DNA from: Betaproteobacteria bacterium
GTDB taxonomy: Bacteria; Bdellovibrionota_B; Oligoflexia; Silvanigrellales; Silvanigrellaceae
NCBI GenBank assembly: GCA_016868315.1
Contig: VGHE01000002.1
Coordinates: forward strand, 124,001-188,000
Direction of reading: 5' to 3'
DNA: 64,000 nucleotides
Every line of letters starts with the position of its first letter. The first letter of the stretch is position 1. The position numbers and the translations under genes are program-made. Of the stretch, positions 17,337 through 26,328 are shown in pieces. Under the pieces are notes generated by a model. The model was not told the DNA's origin and ran no database searches. It was given only the letters and a program-made list of their open reading frames with translations.

Positions 17337-19856
17337 TCAGACACGTGCCGCGGGCTGAGGGTTTTGCGCAGGCGCAACGTCTTCCCGGGGAAGATTGCTG
17401 AGGTCAGCTTCTGCATGGAGCGCAGCAGCACCCGAAAGTTCACGCTGTGCACGCTCTTGAGCTTCACGCTCCGCCTCGGCAGCAAAACGTTCGGCGAGGT
17501 TGGGCTGCAGCCGGAAGAGGGTCTCGAGGGTGTCGGTTTTGATTGCTGCAATCAGACGCTTGAACAGTTCAAACGCCTCACGCTTGTATTCTTGCAAAGG
17601 ATCTTTTTGGCCGTAGCCGCGCAAGCCAATACCGTCGCGGAGGTGGTCGAGACTCAGCAAGTGGTCTTTCCAGTATTGGTCGATGGTCTGCAGCATGACC
17701 CAGCGTTCAACTTCACGCATCTGATCTTCGCCAAACAGCGTCTCCCGTTGCTGATACGCTGCCTCCAGCTTGCTTAGCAGCAAGTTGGTGAAGTCCAGAC
17801 GGGTCAACTCGGAGTTTTGGCGTTCCTCGGCGGTGAAATTGAAAACCGTGTTCAGGCGCTGAAACAGCGCTCGTTCGAGACGCGGAAACTCGATTTTAAC
17901 GAGCTCTCCGGGAACACCCGTTGCGGGTGAGTAATCTTCGGCGATGGCGCGGCTGAGCTCCTCGAGGGTTTCATCGAGAAGCATGCTGCGCACATTGCTT
18001 TTGGCAAGTATCTGGTTGCGGGCTGCATAAACAGTTTTGCGCTGGCGGTTGAGCACGTCGTCGTATTCGAGCAGGTGCTTGCGTAGGTCGTAGTTGTAGC
18101 CTTCAACGCGTTTCTGAACATTGGCAATCACTCGGGTGAGCATTGGGTCGGCGAGAGCTTCGTCGCCCATGGTGCGCTCCATGAGGAACTGGTTTGCTTT
18201 GTTATTAAAGCGGCGCATGAGGTCGTCTTCCCAGGAGAGGAAAAAGCGGCTCTTGCCCGGGTCACCCTGGCGTCCCGCACGACCACGCAGCTGGTTGTCG
18301 ATTCGGCGGCTCTCGTGACGCTCGGTACCAATCACATAAAGCCCACCAAGATCCGCAACACCCGATCCGAGGATGATGTCGGTTCCGCGACCTGCCATGT
18401 TGGTTGAAATTGTGACTCGTGCGCGTTGGCCAGCTTGAGCGATGATCTGTGCTTCCTGTTCGTGGTGCTTCGCGTTCAGCACGCTGTGCTCAATGCCACG
18501 CTGTTTCAGGAGGTCGCTCAAGAGTTCGCTCTTCTCGATGCTCACCGTTCCGACCAGCACAGGTTGGCCGGCTTTGTACGCCTGTGCGATTTCATCGGCG
18601 ACGGCTTTGAATTTGGCACTTTGGCGCAAATACAGAACGTCGTCTTGGTCGTTACGAACCATGGGGCGGTTGGTGGGGATCACCACAACTTCAAGCTTGT
18701 AGATTTTGTGAAACTCGACCGCTTCGGTGTCGGCAGTACCGGTCATTCCGGCGAGTTTGTCGTACATGCGGAAGAAGTTCTGCAGGGTGACTGTAGCAAG
18801 GGTTTGGTTTTCCTGCTGGATAGGCACATTTTCCTTGGCTTCGAGTGCTTGATGCAGGCCATCCGAATAGCGTCGACCATGCATAAGGCGTCCGGTGAAT
18901 TCATCAACGATGATGATTTGGCCATCACGCACGATATAGTGGTCGTCTTTACGGAACGCGACGTGTGCCTTGAGCGCCTGGTTAACGCAGTGCACAAGCT
19001 CCATGTGTTCTGGGTCGTACAGGTTGGACAGACCAAGGCGTTTCTCGATCTTTTGGATGCCCTCTTCGGAGAGTGCACAGCTGCGCGATTTTTCATCGAC
19101 CGTGTAATCGATTTCGCGACGCAGACCGCGCACGGCGTCATTGGCCGTGAGGTATTTGTCGGACGTTTGGTCGGAGGGGCCGCTGATGATGAGTGGGGTT
19201 CGTGCTTCGTCGATCAAGATGGAGTCAACTTCATCGACAATCGCAAAGTGGTGTCCGCGTTGTACGAAGTCTTCGAGGCGCACTTTCATGTTGTCACGGA
19301 GATAGTCGAAACCAAACTCATTGTTGGTGCCGTATGTGATGTCGCAGGCATAGGCATCTTGCCGCTCGCGATCTGAAAGGCCGCTGGTAATGACTCCAAC
19401 GCTCATTCCAAGGGCGTTGTAAACGCGTCCCATTTCCTCGGCCTGGCTACCGGCCAGATATTCGTTGACGGTCACAAGGTGGGCGCCCCGACCCGTGAGG
19501 GCGTTCAAATAGAGCGGAGCCGTTGCGGTGAGTGTTTTTCCTTCACCAGTGCGCATTTCGGCAATCTTGCCTTCGTGCAGAACCATTCCGCCAAGAAGCT
19601 GAACGTCGAAGTGTCTTTTGTTGAGGACTCGGCGCGAAGCTTCGCGGACAGTTGCGAATGCTTCAGGAAGGAGCGAATCGAGTGATTCACCCTTCTGCAG
19701 CCTGTTGCGATATTCAGCCGTTTTGCCGCGCAGCGCTTCGTCAGACAGTGCTTGCAGCTGGGGTTCCATCATGTTGATCCGACGCAAGATGGGCTCCAGT
19801 CGGCGCAGCTCTCGGTCGTTCTTGGTGCCAAAAAATTTCTTGAAGATATCGAGCAT
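17337..19856 (-). CDS. secA: Protein translocase ATPase SecA
   Basis: 839 residues from the ATG at 19856, with AAGGGG upstream; longer starts add an unrelated basic leader. SecA drives Sec-dependent export through SecYEG using ATP. Walker A is TGEGKT at 103-108, nearly the same position as in Escherichia coli. Walker B is VDEVDSILIDEARTP, and motif TNMAGRGTDI marks the second nucleotide-binding domain. The helical scaffold and wing regions are complete. The C-terminus ends in a Pro/Ala-rich tail and lacks the CxCxS...CH zinc-binding SEC-C motif that normally contacts SecB. It is transcribed alone and ends at the terminator at 17246. Confidence 0.97.
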   Translation of the reverse strand: MLDIFKKFFGTKNDRELRRLEPILRRINMMEPQLQALSDEALRGKTAEYRNRLQKGESLDSLLPEAFATVREASRRVLNKRHFDVQLLGGMVLHEGKIAEMRTGEGKTLTATAPLYLNALTGRGAHLVTVNEYLAGSQAEEMGRVYNALGMSVGVITSGLSDRERQDAYACDITYGTNNEFGFDYLRDNMKVRLEDFVQRGHHFAIVDEVDSILIDEARTPLIISGPSDQTSDKYLTANDAVRGLRREIDYTVDEKSRSCALSEEGIQKIEKRLGLSNLYDPEHMELVHCVNQALKAHVAFRKDDHYIVRDGQIIIVDEFTGRLMHGRRYSDGLHQALEAKENVPIQQENQTLATVTLQNFFRMYDKLAGMTGTADTEAVEFHKIYKLEVVVIPTNRPMVRNDQDDVLYLRQSAKFKAVADEIAQAYKAGQPVLVGTVSIEKSELLSDLLKQRGIEHSVLNAKHHEQEAQIIAQAGQRARVTISTNMAGRGTDIILGSGVADLGGLYVIGTERHESRRIDNQLRGRAGRQGDPGKSRFFLSWEDDLMRRFNNKANQFLMERTMGDEALADPMLTRVIANVQKRVEGYNYDLRKHLLEYDDVLNRQRKTVYAARNQILAKSNVRSMLLDETLEELSRAIAEDYSPATGVPGELVKIEFPRLERALFQRLNTVFNFTAEERQNSELTRLDFTNLLLSKLEAAYQQRETLFGEDQMREVERWVMLQTIDQYWKDHLLSLDHLRDGIGLRGYGQKDPLQEYKREAFELFKRLIAAIKTDTLETLFRLQPNLAERFAAEAEREAQERAQRELSGAAALHAEADLSNLPREDVAPAQNPQPAARV

Positions 19857-19990
19857 GACGAAAAAACCCCTTTTTGCACAGACTCCGCGGGAGACCCGCT
19901 TGAATAGCACAGGTTTGCACTGATGCCAATTTGACCACACGCAGCAGAAGTCGTCCTCAGGCAGCAGGGAGGCAGGCCGATACCTCCGGC

Positions 19991-20017
19991 ATGGAACGCA
20001 GGATGGTTTGGTTCCAT
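19991..20017 (+). promoter_or_regulatory. Inverted repeat just before the 20034 gene
   Basis: ATGGAAC (19991-19997) and GTTCCAT (20011-20017) are perfect 7-bp arms around a 13-base loop, 17 bases before the ATG at 20034. CTCC at 19985-19988 could extend the fold by pairing with the GGAG ribosome site at 20024-20027. It may be an operator or a leader hairpin. Confidence 0.45.
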
Positions 20018-20033
20018 CGTTTTGGAGTATGCA

Positions 20034-20399
20034 ATGAAGAACGACTATCGCGGATTGTCACTGGAAGTGGGTCAGGAAGACGCGGGTGATGAAGTCGTGA
20101 TCAGCACCGAAAGCCAATTTAAACTGGCGGACGATGCATTTCTAGATCCGCACCTCGAGAGGCAGATTGGCAATCTTCTCGAGAGCATCACGCGGATTGG
20201 TGGCGAGGTGTGCCGACTTAGAGCTGAAGTGGATGGATTGCTGGAGCAGAATCAGGGCTTGACGACATCTTTCGACCGATTGCGTGAAGTGATTACGGAA
20301 AAGGGTCACCTGAATCTCGATGAATTTGATTTAGCCTGTGATGTGGTGCAGGCGACCATGAACGACTCGCATTCTTACCAGAAAAAAATGTCGAACTGA
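20034..20399 (+). CDS. Small acidic coiled-coil protein of unknown function
   Basis: 121 residues. The start is the ATG at 20034, with GGAG six bases upstream; an in-frame TTG at 20022 overlaps that site. The middle (about 45-90) has heptad-like spacing of Leu/Ile with charged residues (RQIGNLLESITRIGGEVCRL), suggesting a coiled coil. There is no signal peptide and no catalytic motif. It is divergent from secA and convergent with the ABC transporter operon, so it is a single-gene unit. No family was recognised. Confidence 0.6.
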   Translation: MKNDYRGLSLEVGQEDAGDEVVISTESQFKLADDAFLDPHLERQIGNLLESITRIGGEVCRLRAEVDGLLEQNQGLTTSFDRLREVITEKGHLNLDEFDLACDVVQATMNDSHSYQKKMSN

Positions 20400-20410
20400 T
20401 TTTGGATGTG

Positions 20411-20464
20411 AATGAAAAGACTGTGTCCGGGCGGGGAAGTCTCGCTCCGGGCGTTTCATTTTTT
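20411..20464 (+). terminator. Probable terminator after the 20034 gene
   Basis: AATGAAA (20411-20417) pairs with TTTCATT (20454-20460), and an inner GC-rich part (CCGGGCG with CGCTCCGG, one bulge) extends the stem. A T-run follows to 20464. It overlaps the 3' end of the convergent ABC ATPase gene. Confidence 0.5.
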
Positions 20465-21211
20465 CTCGAGCGCTCTGCGGATGTGTTGTTCGAGAGCACC
20501 GGCCTCAGCGCTGAAGATCCACTCAGGGTTGCGGCGTATGCTGCGTGCAGGCGTGTTGAATCGAGTGCGCACAGTGGCTGGCTTACCATTGAGAACAACC
20601 ACCTCATCTGCCAGCAAAATAGCTTCGCGAGGGTCGTGCGTCACCAAGACGGCTGATTGTCGCAGGCCATCGACCAGATCGAGCATCCAGCGCTGAAGGT
20701 TGAAACGGGTTGTTGCGTCGATGGCAGCGAAGGGTTCGTCGAGCACCAGAACTTTGCTTTTGAGCATCATAGTGCGTGCTAATGAAATGCGCGCAGCCAT
20801 ACCTTGGCTCAGCTGCCATGGAAAAAGTCTTTCTGAGCCAGACAATTCGACACGTTCAAGCAATTCGAGCGCGCGTTTGTGCGCGGCACTGCGAGGCTCA
20901 TCTGCGGGAGCAGCAAGAAGAATATTTTCAAGAGCATTCTTCCAAGGTAACATCAACGGGGACTGTGGGACGAGAGAAAAGATGCTCTGTGACGTATTCC
21001 ACTCCTTGAGAGAGATTCCGGGTTGGTTGTCTTGCTTGAGCTCTCCTTCCGAGCACGGCAGAACTCCAATCAATCCCTTAAGCAGTGTCGATTTCCCGCA
21101 GCCAGAGGGTCCCATTACGGCCACCAGAGTTGCCTCCGGAAGACCGAACGAGATGTTCTGCAGAATTGGGGTTTGGCCAAGGCTGAGACCCAAACGCGAT
21201 ATTTCTATCAT
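20456..21211 (-). CDS. ABC transporter ATP-binding protein, ThiZ/SsuB-like
   Basis: 251 residues. It has Walker A GPSGCGKST (about 33-41), a signature read as WQLSQGMAARISLARTM (LSQGM in place of the common LSGGM), Walker B VLVLDEPFAAID and the switch histidine in VLVTHDPREA. It powers the import of a small substrate with the two genes upstream. It overlaps the binding-protein gene by ATGA. Sequence type and operon order match hydroxymethylpyrimidine (thiamine precursor) importers ThiXYZ, but sulfonate importers look similar. Confidence 0.88.
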   Translation of the reverse strand: MIEISRLGLSLGQTPILQNISFGLPEATLVAVMGPSGCGKSTLLKGLIGVLPCSEGELKQDNQPGISLKEWNTSQSIFSLVPQSPLMLPWKNALENILLAAPADEPRSAAHKRALELLERVELSGSERLFPWQLSQGMAARISLARTMMLKSKVLVLDEPFAAIDATTRFNLQRWMLDLVDGLRQSAVLVTHDPREAILLADEVVVLNGKPATVRTRFNTPARSIRRNPEWIFSAEAGALEQHIRRALEKK

Positions 21212-22155
21212 TTGTTCAGTCCAGATGTTGGGTTGGTCGGCAAGAAGGCGTTGCTCACAAAAAGCTGAGCATCTTCATTCAGGGAGTGAATTTTTTGCTG
21301 ATTCGCCCAAATTCTGTAGGCATCGAATTTCTTCGTATCTTGATAGCCCCAATATGGGATTTTTTTTGTATATTCTTTCGCAAGATATGCTGCTGAGGCT
21401 TTGACGAGTCGGGCATCGGACTCCGGCACTTGCTGCATAAAGAGTTTGGCCGCAGCTTCAGGATTCTGCACTGCAAAACGGTAACCCTCACTGGCAGCGC
21501 TCAGGAATGCTTTGATGAGCTCAGGCTTCTCTTTGCTCAGTTTGTTTGAGGTTATAATCAGTGGTGATGGATGGTTGAAAATGGGGTCAATGTCACGCAA
21601 GCAGAGTGTTTTGAAGTCGACGTTTTCGAGCCGTGCGCGCATGCCATCCCAGCCCATGTAGATCCACATGAAGTCCGCGTTGCGCGCCGTTGTAGGAAGG
21701 AAGTCACTGACTCCTGTGGTCACCATTTTGAGTTTTTTAAAATCAGCACCTGCTTTTCGCATTATGAAACGCAGAGTCGCCTCTTCTTCGGGTGAGCCCC
21801 AGCCGCCATAGCGTTTTCCTTCAAAGTCGATGATAGAGGCGATGGGTGTTGTACTGCGCCAGGCAAAACAACTGGTGTTTTCGGGGATGATTCCTGCAAC
21901 CGACATTACGGGGATTTTTTGAAAGCGTGCATGAAGCACATCTGAAACAAAGCTGATGCCGAACTCCGCTTTGCCTGCGCCAACGATTTGCGTTGTGCTG
22001 GTCTGCTTCATTTGCACCAACCGCACATCGAGATTGTGTTTTTTGAAGAGGCCGTTGGCCTTTGCGACGTACAAGCCAAGATGGTTTGTGTTTGGTGTCC
22101 AGTCGAGAGCCACAGTCACCGGTATCAGTGAGGCAGCGAGTGCTACATTAAACAT
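21208..22155 (-). CDS. ABC transporter substrate-binding protein, NMT1/THI5 (ThiY)-like
   Basis: 315 residues from the ATG at 22155, which has AAGGTGG upstream and overlaps the permease stop by eight bases. A short signal peptide (about 1-16) precedes LDWTPNTNHLGLYVAKA, the hallmark of NMT1/THI5-type proteins that bind hydroxymethylpyrimidine. GWGSPEEEATLRF near residue 125 matches the second typical segment. It should capture a thiamine precursor in the periplasm and deliver it to the permease. No lipobox is seen. No TPP riboswitch motif was found in the leader, so control is unclear. Substrate is inferred from family resemblance. Confidence 0.82.
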   Translation of the reverse strand: MFNVALAASLIPVTVALDWTPNTNHLGLYVAKANGLFKKHNLDVRLVQMKQTSTTQIVGAGKAEFGISFVSDVLHARFQKIPVMSVAGIIPENTSCFAWRSTTPIASIIDFEGKRYGGWGSPEEEATLRFIMRKAGADFKKLKMVTTGVSDFLPTTARNADFMWIYMGWDGMRARLENVDFKTLCLRDIDPIFNHPSPLIITSNKLSKEKPELIKAFLSAASEGYRFAVQNPEAAAKLFMQQVPESDARLVKASAAYLAKEYTKKIPYWGYQDTKKFDAYRIWANQQKIHSLNEDAQLFVSNAFLPTNPTSGLNK

Positions 22156-22924
22156 TCTTTTCCACCTTCCAATAAAGAGCCTTTCGGGCAATTCTATTCA
22201 CTAACCAGATGCAGAACAAGCTAAAGAAAACAATGACGATAACGACGGCCATCACCCTGTCGGTGCGATAAGCTGACTGGGCGCGGGAAAGATAGACTCC
22301 CAAACCCGCTTCGCTGCCGATGAGCTCCGCAAGCACAGAACTGACAAAGGCATAAGTTACCGCAATTTTCAAACCCTCGAAGAATTGCGGGAGTGCTGCA
22401 GGTGCATAAATTCTTTTGAGTGCTTTGTTTTTGTTGAGTCGCAGCACTGCAGCTAGAATGCCGAATTCCAGTTGAGCGTTGCGCAGACCGTTGAGTGTCA
22501 GCTGTGTGATAGGAAATGTGCAGGTCAATAAAATGAGGATAATTTTGGGTGCTGCACCGAGACCAAACCAAAGTAACAGCAACGGGGCAAGAGTGAGGTA
22601 GGGGATGCTTTGGCTGACGACAAGGGTGCGGTTCAGGAGTTTTTCGAAAGACAGGCTTTCAAATGCCAACCAGCTAAGTGCGAGAGCGACAAAGGTCGAC
22701 AGTGTCAAACCCAGAGACCATTCAAACAGCGTCTCTTGGGCGTGGAACCAAAGGATACCTCTGTCCTCGAGGAGAGTTTTGAGAACGGCTCCGGGGGAGG
22801 GGAGGATATAGGTAGGAATTTCACCCAAAGTCGTGATCATGTGCCACAGCATGGCTACACCGGCGAGCCATACCAAGCGTTTGATTCCTTGAACCAGTGG
22901 AGATTGTGAAGCACTCACCTTCAT
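22148..22924 (-). CDS. ABC transporter permease, ThiX-like (BPD_transp_1)
   Basis: 258 residues with about six membrane helices. The cytoplasmic EAA loop appears as GLRNAQLEFGILAAVLRLNKNKA (about 150-172) in degenerate form. The N-terminal PTYILPSPGAVLKTL segment is typical of NitT/TauT-type permeases. It forms the channel for the ThiY-like binding protein and the ATPase downstream. The start is ATG at 22924 with GAGGAAG upstream, and the gene is first in the operon, divergent from the lytic transglycosylase gene. Confidence 0.88.
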   Translation of the reverse strand: MKVSASQSPLVQGIKRLVWLAGVAMLWHMITTLGEIPTYILPSPGAVLKTLLEDRGILWFHAQETLFEWSLGLTLSTFVALALSWLAFESLSFEKLLNRTLVVSQSIPYLTLAPLLLLWFGLGAAPKIILILLTCTFPITQLTLNGLRNAQLEFGILAAVLRLNKNKALKRIYAPAALPQFFEGLKIAVTYAFVSSVLAELIGSEAGLGVYLSRAQSAYRTDRVMAVVIVIVFFSLFCIWLVNRIARKALYWKVEKNV

Positions 22925-23042
22925 TCTTCCTCGTCGTTGAGCCTGTCAAAAATCAAGCCTGCAAAATTTCACGTCCTGCCCCGAGCGTCGCTGATAAACA
23001 ATAGCGATGTCTGGAAGATAGTAAATACGCATAGGGGGTGAA

Positions 23043-24362
23043 ATGGGCTTCTTTGCCGACACAGCGGGAGCGAGGCGATGGCTTCTGAAAAGTGGGTTGT
23101 CGTTTGTTTCGATGTGGACATTGCAAGCACAGGCAATCGATTTCAAAGTCGAATTTCCACCTCAGGAGGGAGTCCTTTCGCCCGAGGACTCAATGTTCTT
23201 CGATGATGCTTTGGCGGTCTCCGAATCCCAATCGGATTCCCCCTATTTGCGCGGAGACAAGCGCATGAACCCGGAGTTGCCCAGTCTGGAGCCTCAAAAG
23301 AAGGCCGGCGGTACGGCAGTCCAGAATCGAGTTCCTCCACCCAAGCTCCCGGAGGCTGAGAAGGAACAAGCTCTGCAGAGAGTTGTGGCTGAACCTGTTG
23401 GAGCCTCTGCGCGAGGTTTCGAACAAACGAAGGCAAACGGAACATCAACGATAGCCCTGACCGCACGCGGAGCTTTTCCTAACTTGAGTTGTCTCAACGA
23501 CAACGTCAGCTTTTGGAAGAGGGTCTATGCAGAGGTGGATACCCATGAAGCGCTCATTCACGATCGCGATGAACTCGACAAAGTTTACGCCTCAGTGCGA
23601 TTGGGCGGTTCCGAACGTCAGCGTCAGCAGTCGATCCGCATGCTCAAAGAGCATTATCAGACATCGATAAGAAGCCTTGCTGAAAAAGTCTCTGCTCCCA
23701 AATCCTGGAATCCGACTGAACGAACCATTGCCAAGATCTTCAAACCTTCAGAGCTGACCCGTTCGAGACTGTTGCGCGCAGCGGACAACGTGCGTCTGCA
23801 GCAGGGGCTTAAGTCGCGCTTCAATTCGGGTGTGCAGCGATCTTTGCAATACCTTCCCACCATAAAAACTATCATTCGCCAGCAGCGCCTTCCGCTCGAC
23901 ATTGCCTATCTTCCACACGTGGAGAGTAGCTTTGTGAACCATGCCAAGTCGAAGGTTGGCGCAGTTGGGTTGTGGCAAATCATGCCCTCAACAATGCAGC
24001 TGTTGATGGGTAAAAATGCAGTCAGTAAACGTACCGAACCCCAAACAGCGACCCAAGCCGCAACAAAGTTACTCAAACAGAATTACCAAGCTACTGGTTC
24101 ATGGCCCCTGGCACTCACCGCCTACAATCACGGATTAGGTGGCGTATTACGTGCGATACGACACACGGGTAGCAATGACCTGTGCAAAATAATCGAGCGC
24201 TACAACTCACCTTCGTTTCGATTTGCCTCAAGCAACTTCTACGCTCAATTTCTTGCGGCGCGGCAGATTGCATTGCAGCGCTACGCCGAACTGTCTAAGA
24301 ATAGGGAGGTGGGGCCGATCGTTGCCCCGTTGCTGGCCAGTCGTGACAAGGGAGCTCTATGA
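23043..24362 (+). CDS. Lytic transglycosylase, MltD-like
   Basis: 439 residues. A signal peptide (about 1-30) is followed by a long polar region and a C-terminal SLT (family 1) lysozyme-like domain (about 275-425). The catalytic glutamate is E294 in LPHVESSF. AVGLWQIMPSTMQ and LTAYNHG supply the other conserved blocks. The enzyme cleaves peptidoglycan glycan strands to anhydro-muropeptides during wall growth or insertion of envelope machines. No LysM repeats are present, unlike E. coli MltD. Its stop overlaps the next start by ATGA, so it is co-translated with the aminopeptidase gene. Confidence 0.9.
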   Translation: MGFFADTAGARRWLLKSGLSFVSMWTLQAQAIDFKVEFPPQEGVLSPEDSMFFDDALAVSESQSDSPYLRGDKRMNPELPSLEPQKKAGGTAVQNRVPPPKLPEAEKEQALQRVVAEPVGASARGFEQTKANGTSTIALTARGAFPNLSCLNDNVSFWKRVYAEVDTHEALIHDRDELDKVYASVRLGGSERQRQQSIRMLKEHYQTSIRSLAEKVSAPKSWNPTERTIAKIFKPSELTRSRLLRAADNVRLQQGLKSRFNSGVQRSLQYLPTIKTIIRQQRLPLDIAYLPHVESSFVNHAKSKVGAVGLWQIMPSTMQLLMGKNAVSKRTEPQTATQAATKLLKQNYQATGSWPLALTAYNHGLGGVLRAIRHTGSNDLCKIIERYNSPSFRFASSNFYAQFLAARQIALQRYAELSKNREVGPIVAPLLASRDKGAL

Positions 24363-25906
24363 CGTCCCCATCGCCTTCCGCGTATTTGCTCAAAAGAAAA
24401 GTTGTGTTGTTGAATCGTGCTCCCGCGGATCTCTCCTCGGCCGCCATCGTTCGCGTGATTGTTGATGCAGAGTCCGATCCCAATGCACAGCCCCTGATTG
24501 AGCGTGCACGCGCCTTGCATGGCGATTTGAAACCCAAACAGCTGTACGCTTTACCTGCCACCGACTCCGATTCACCGCGCTATTTGGCCGTTTTATCCAA
24601 AGAGCCCGCCAAACGCCTTGCTGGAAATCCTCCTGGTGCTGCCCATCAGGCCACTGTGTGGGGTGCTCAACTCGGTGCTTTATTGCTTTCGCAGTCTGCA
24701 CTTGCCGAATTTCCCTCCGTCTTTGTGGATGCTTCCGCGACACTCGTGGCTCGCTTAGAGGGGCAGCAGCAACATTTTGTTGTGGGTCTTCTCGAGCGCT
24801 CAACTTCCCTCAAAATCAAAGAAGCAACTGCGTTTGAAACGCTCGAACGCAAACCACTGAAGATTTGGTGCGAACATATCGGTGAGGAATCACGCATCAC
24901 TGGCGAGAAAATTGCAGGCGCAATGCTCATGACACGCAGTCTCGTGAACATGCCGCCTAATATTCTCAATCCTGAAAGTTTTGAGATGTTCGCGCGTGAA
25001 CTTGTGCGGCGCGAATGTGACCTAGAAAACGATCCCAACAAAATTGCTGTTGAAGTTTTTCAGCGCGATAAGCTCTTGGCAGAAGGATGCGGGCTCATCA
25101 ATGCGGTTGGCCAGGGGAGTGATGTGCCCCCGCGCCTCATACGCTTGACTTACTTTCCGCGCTCATCTGGTAAGCCGTTGAAGCACGTCTCACTCGTTGG
25201 CAAGGGAATTACCTTTGACTCCGGTGGCTTGGACATCAAAGGCTCGTCCTTTATGCGCAATATGAAGAAGGACATGGGTGGCTCTGCCGCCGCTCTTGGA
25301 GTCTTTATGGCTTTGGCGAGGCTCGGCGCACCTGTGCGAGTGACCTGTTACCTTGCGCTGGCCGAGAACATGATCTCCGGTCGCAGTATGCGTCCAGGCG
25401 ATGTCTACAAAGCAAAAAACGGATTGACGGTAGAAATCGACAACACAGATGCTGAAGGACGTTTGGTTCTCGCCGATGCACTTTGCTATGCGGCAGCGGA
25501 AAAACCTGATTGGTTAATTGATTTGGCAACCCTCACTGGTGCGGCGCGGGTTGCACTTGGTCCGTACGTTGATTCGCTCTTTTGTTCGAACGGTGAGATT
25601 GAGAAACTTCTTGTAGAGACGGGACTGCAGCTTGGTGATTGGGTCTGGCCGCTCCCACTTGTTGAAGATTACGAGACTTGGCTCGACTCAACCGTGGCAG
25701 ATGTTGTCAATTCAGCCAGTTCAGGTCATGGCGGCGCGATAACGGCTGCCACGTTTTTGAAAAAGTTTGTCGGGCAGACCAACTGGACACACATCGACAC
25801 GTACATGTGGAGCGATAAAGTCACAGAGCTGAATCACGAATCTGGCGCAACTGCAAAATGTGTCCGGTTGCTGACGCATGCCATTGGACTTTGGGCCAAT
25901 CAATGA
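24359..25906 (+). CDS. pepA: Leucyl aminopeptidase (M17 family, PepA-like)
   Basis: 515 residues, the normal size. The catalytic C-terminal domain has KGITFDSGGLDIKG starting at K282 and the signature NTDAEGRL near 362-369, which bind two metal ions and hold the catalytic Lys and Arg. It removes N-terminal residues from peptides in the cytoplasm. There is no signal peptide. It overlaps the lytic transglycosylase gene by four bases, and may recycle wall or other peptides, though that link is inference. Confidence 0.95.
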   Translation: MTSPSPSAYLLKRKVVLLNRAPADLSSAAIVRVIVDAESDPNAQPLIERARALHGDLKPKQLYALPATDSDSPRYLAVLSKEPAKRLAGNPPGAAHQATVWGAQLGALLLSQSALAEFPSVFVDASATLVARLEGQQQHFVVGLLERSTSLKIKEATAFETLERKPLKIWCEHIGEESRITGEKIAGAMLMTRSLVNMPPNILNPESFEMFARELVRRECDLENDPNKIAVEVFQRDKLLAEGCGLINAVGQGSDVPPRLIRLTYFPRSSGKPLKHVSLVGKGITFDSGGLDIKGSSFMRNMKKDMGGSAAALGVFMALARLGAPVRVTCYLALAENMISGRSMRPGDVYKAKNGLTVEIDNTDAEGRLVLADALCYAAAEKPDWLIDLATLTGAARVALGPYVDSLFCSNGEIEKLLVETGLQLGDWVWPLPLVEDYETWLDSTVADVVNSASSGHGGAITAATFLKKFVGQTNWTHIDTYMWSDKVTELNHESGATAKCVRLLTHAIGLWANQ

Positions 25907-25963
25907 TGATTCTTCAAGAGTCGCAGAGCTTCAATCAGGCTCCGCGCGTTCTGGAGAATCCAC

Positions 25964-26278
25964 ATGACCCAAGAATCACGTGAAGCCGTCGGTCAAATCA
26001 GCATCAGACTTCGTGAGTGGATTCATGAGGTAAACAATGCGCTGTTCATCACAAAGGGCTTCCTTGAAGAAATTGAAGCAGACGCAAAGACTCGTGCCTA
26101 TCTTAAGCCCCACTTCGATCACGATAATTTTAACGAAATGATTGAAACGGTTGTGCGCAGTGTCGATAGACTCGATCGCAGTGTTCAGAAGCTGCGGCGC
26201 TACGCTAAAGAGGAAGTCTTTAGGGAAACCGGGGTTGAGTTACCCCTGCGTCGTGGAGAAACCACGCTGGGGTCCTGA
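25964..26278 (+). CDS. Stand-alone histidine-kinase dimerisation-like protein
   Basis: 104 residues, all helical. Near the N-terminus H21-E-V-N-N-A-L-F-I-T-K-G-F-L-E-E-I resembles the HisKA phosphoacceptor helix, in which a histidine is followed by E and then N. A second helix (about 55-80, MIETVVRSVDRLDRSVQKLRRY) fits the partner helix of a DHp hairpin. No ATP-binding domain follows. It could be a phosphotransfer protein, a phosphatase like Spo0B or CheZ, or a decoy for a response regulator. It is the last gene after pepA, 57 bases downstream. Phosphorylation is unproven. Confidence 0.6.
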   Translation: MTQESREAVGQISIRLREWIHEVNNALFITKGFLEEIEADAKTRAYLKPHFDHDNFNEMIETVVRSVDRLDRSVQKLRRYAKEEVFRETGVELPLRRGETTLGS

Positions 26279-26283
26279 ATCAT

Positions 26284-26328
26284 AAAAAAAAAGAATGAAC
26301 CGGCGGTCTGTTCGGTGGCCGCCGGTTC
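26284..26328 (-). terminator. Strong rho-independent terminator (minus strand)
   Basis: GAACCGGCGG (26297-26306) and CCGCCGGTTC (26319-26328) form a perfect ten-pair stem. On the minus strand it is followed by ATTC and nine T (complement of 26284-26292). On the plus strand there is no T-run, so it serves minus-strand transcripts coming from the LysM gene or the small RNA described here. Confidence 0.88.

Noticed and set aside
18426-19376. Long open frame of 316 residues on the plus strand opposite secA
   Set aside because: It is fully inside secA, which is an unmistakable gene, and its product shows no family features; it arises from codon bias.
22925-23042. TPP riboswitch upstream of the ThiX-like gene
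   Set aside because: I looked for the conserved CTGAGA and the ACCTGATCTGG-like segment on the minus strand and found neither.
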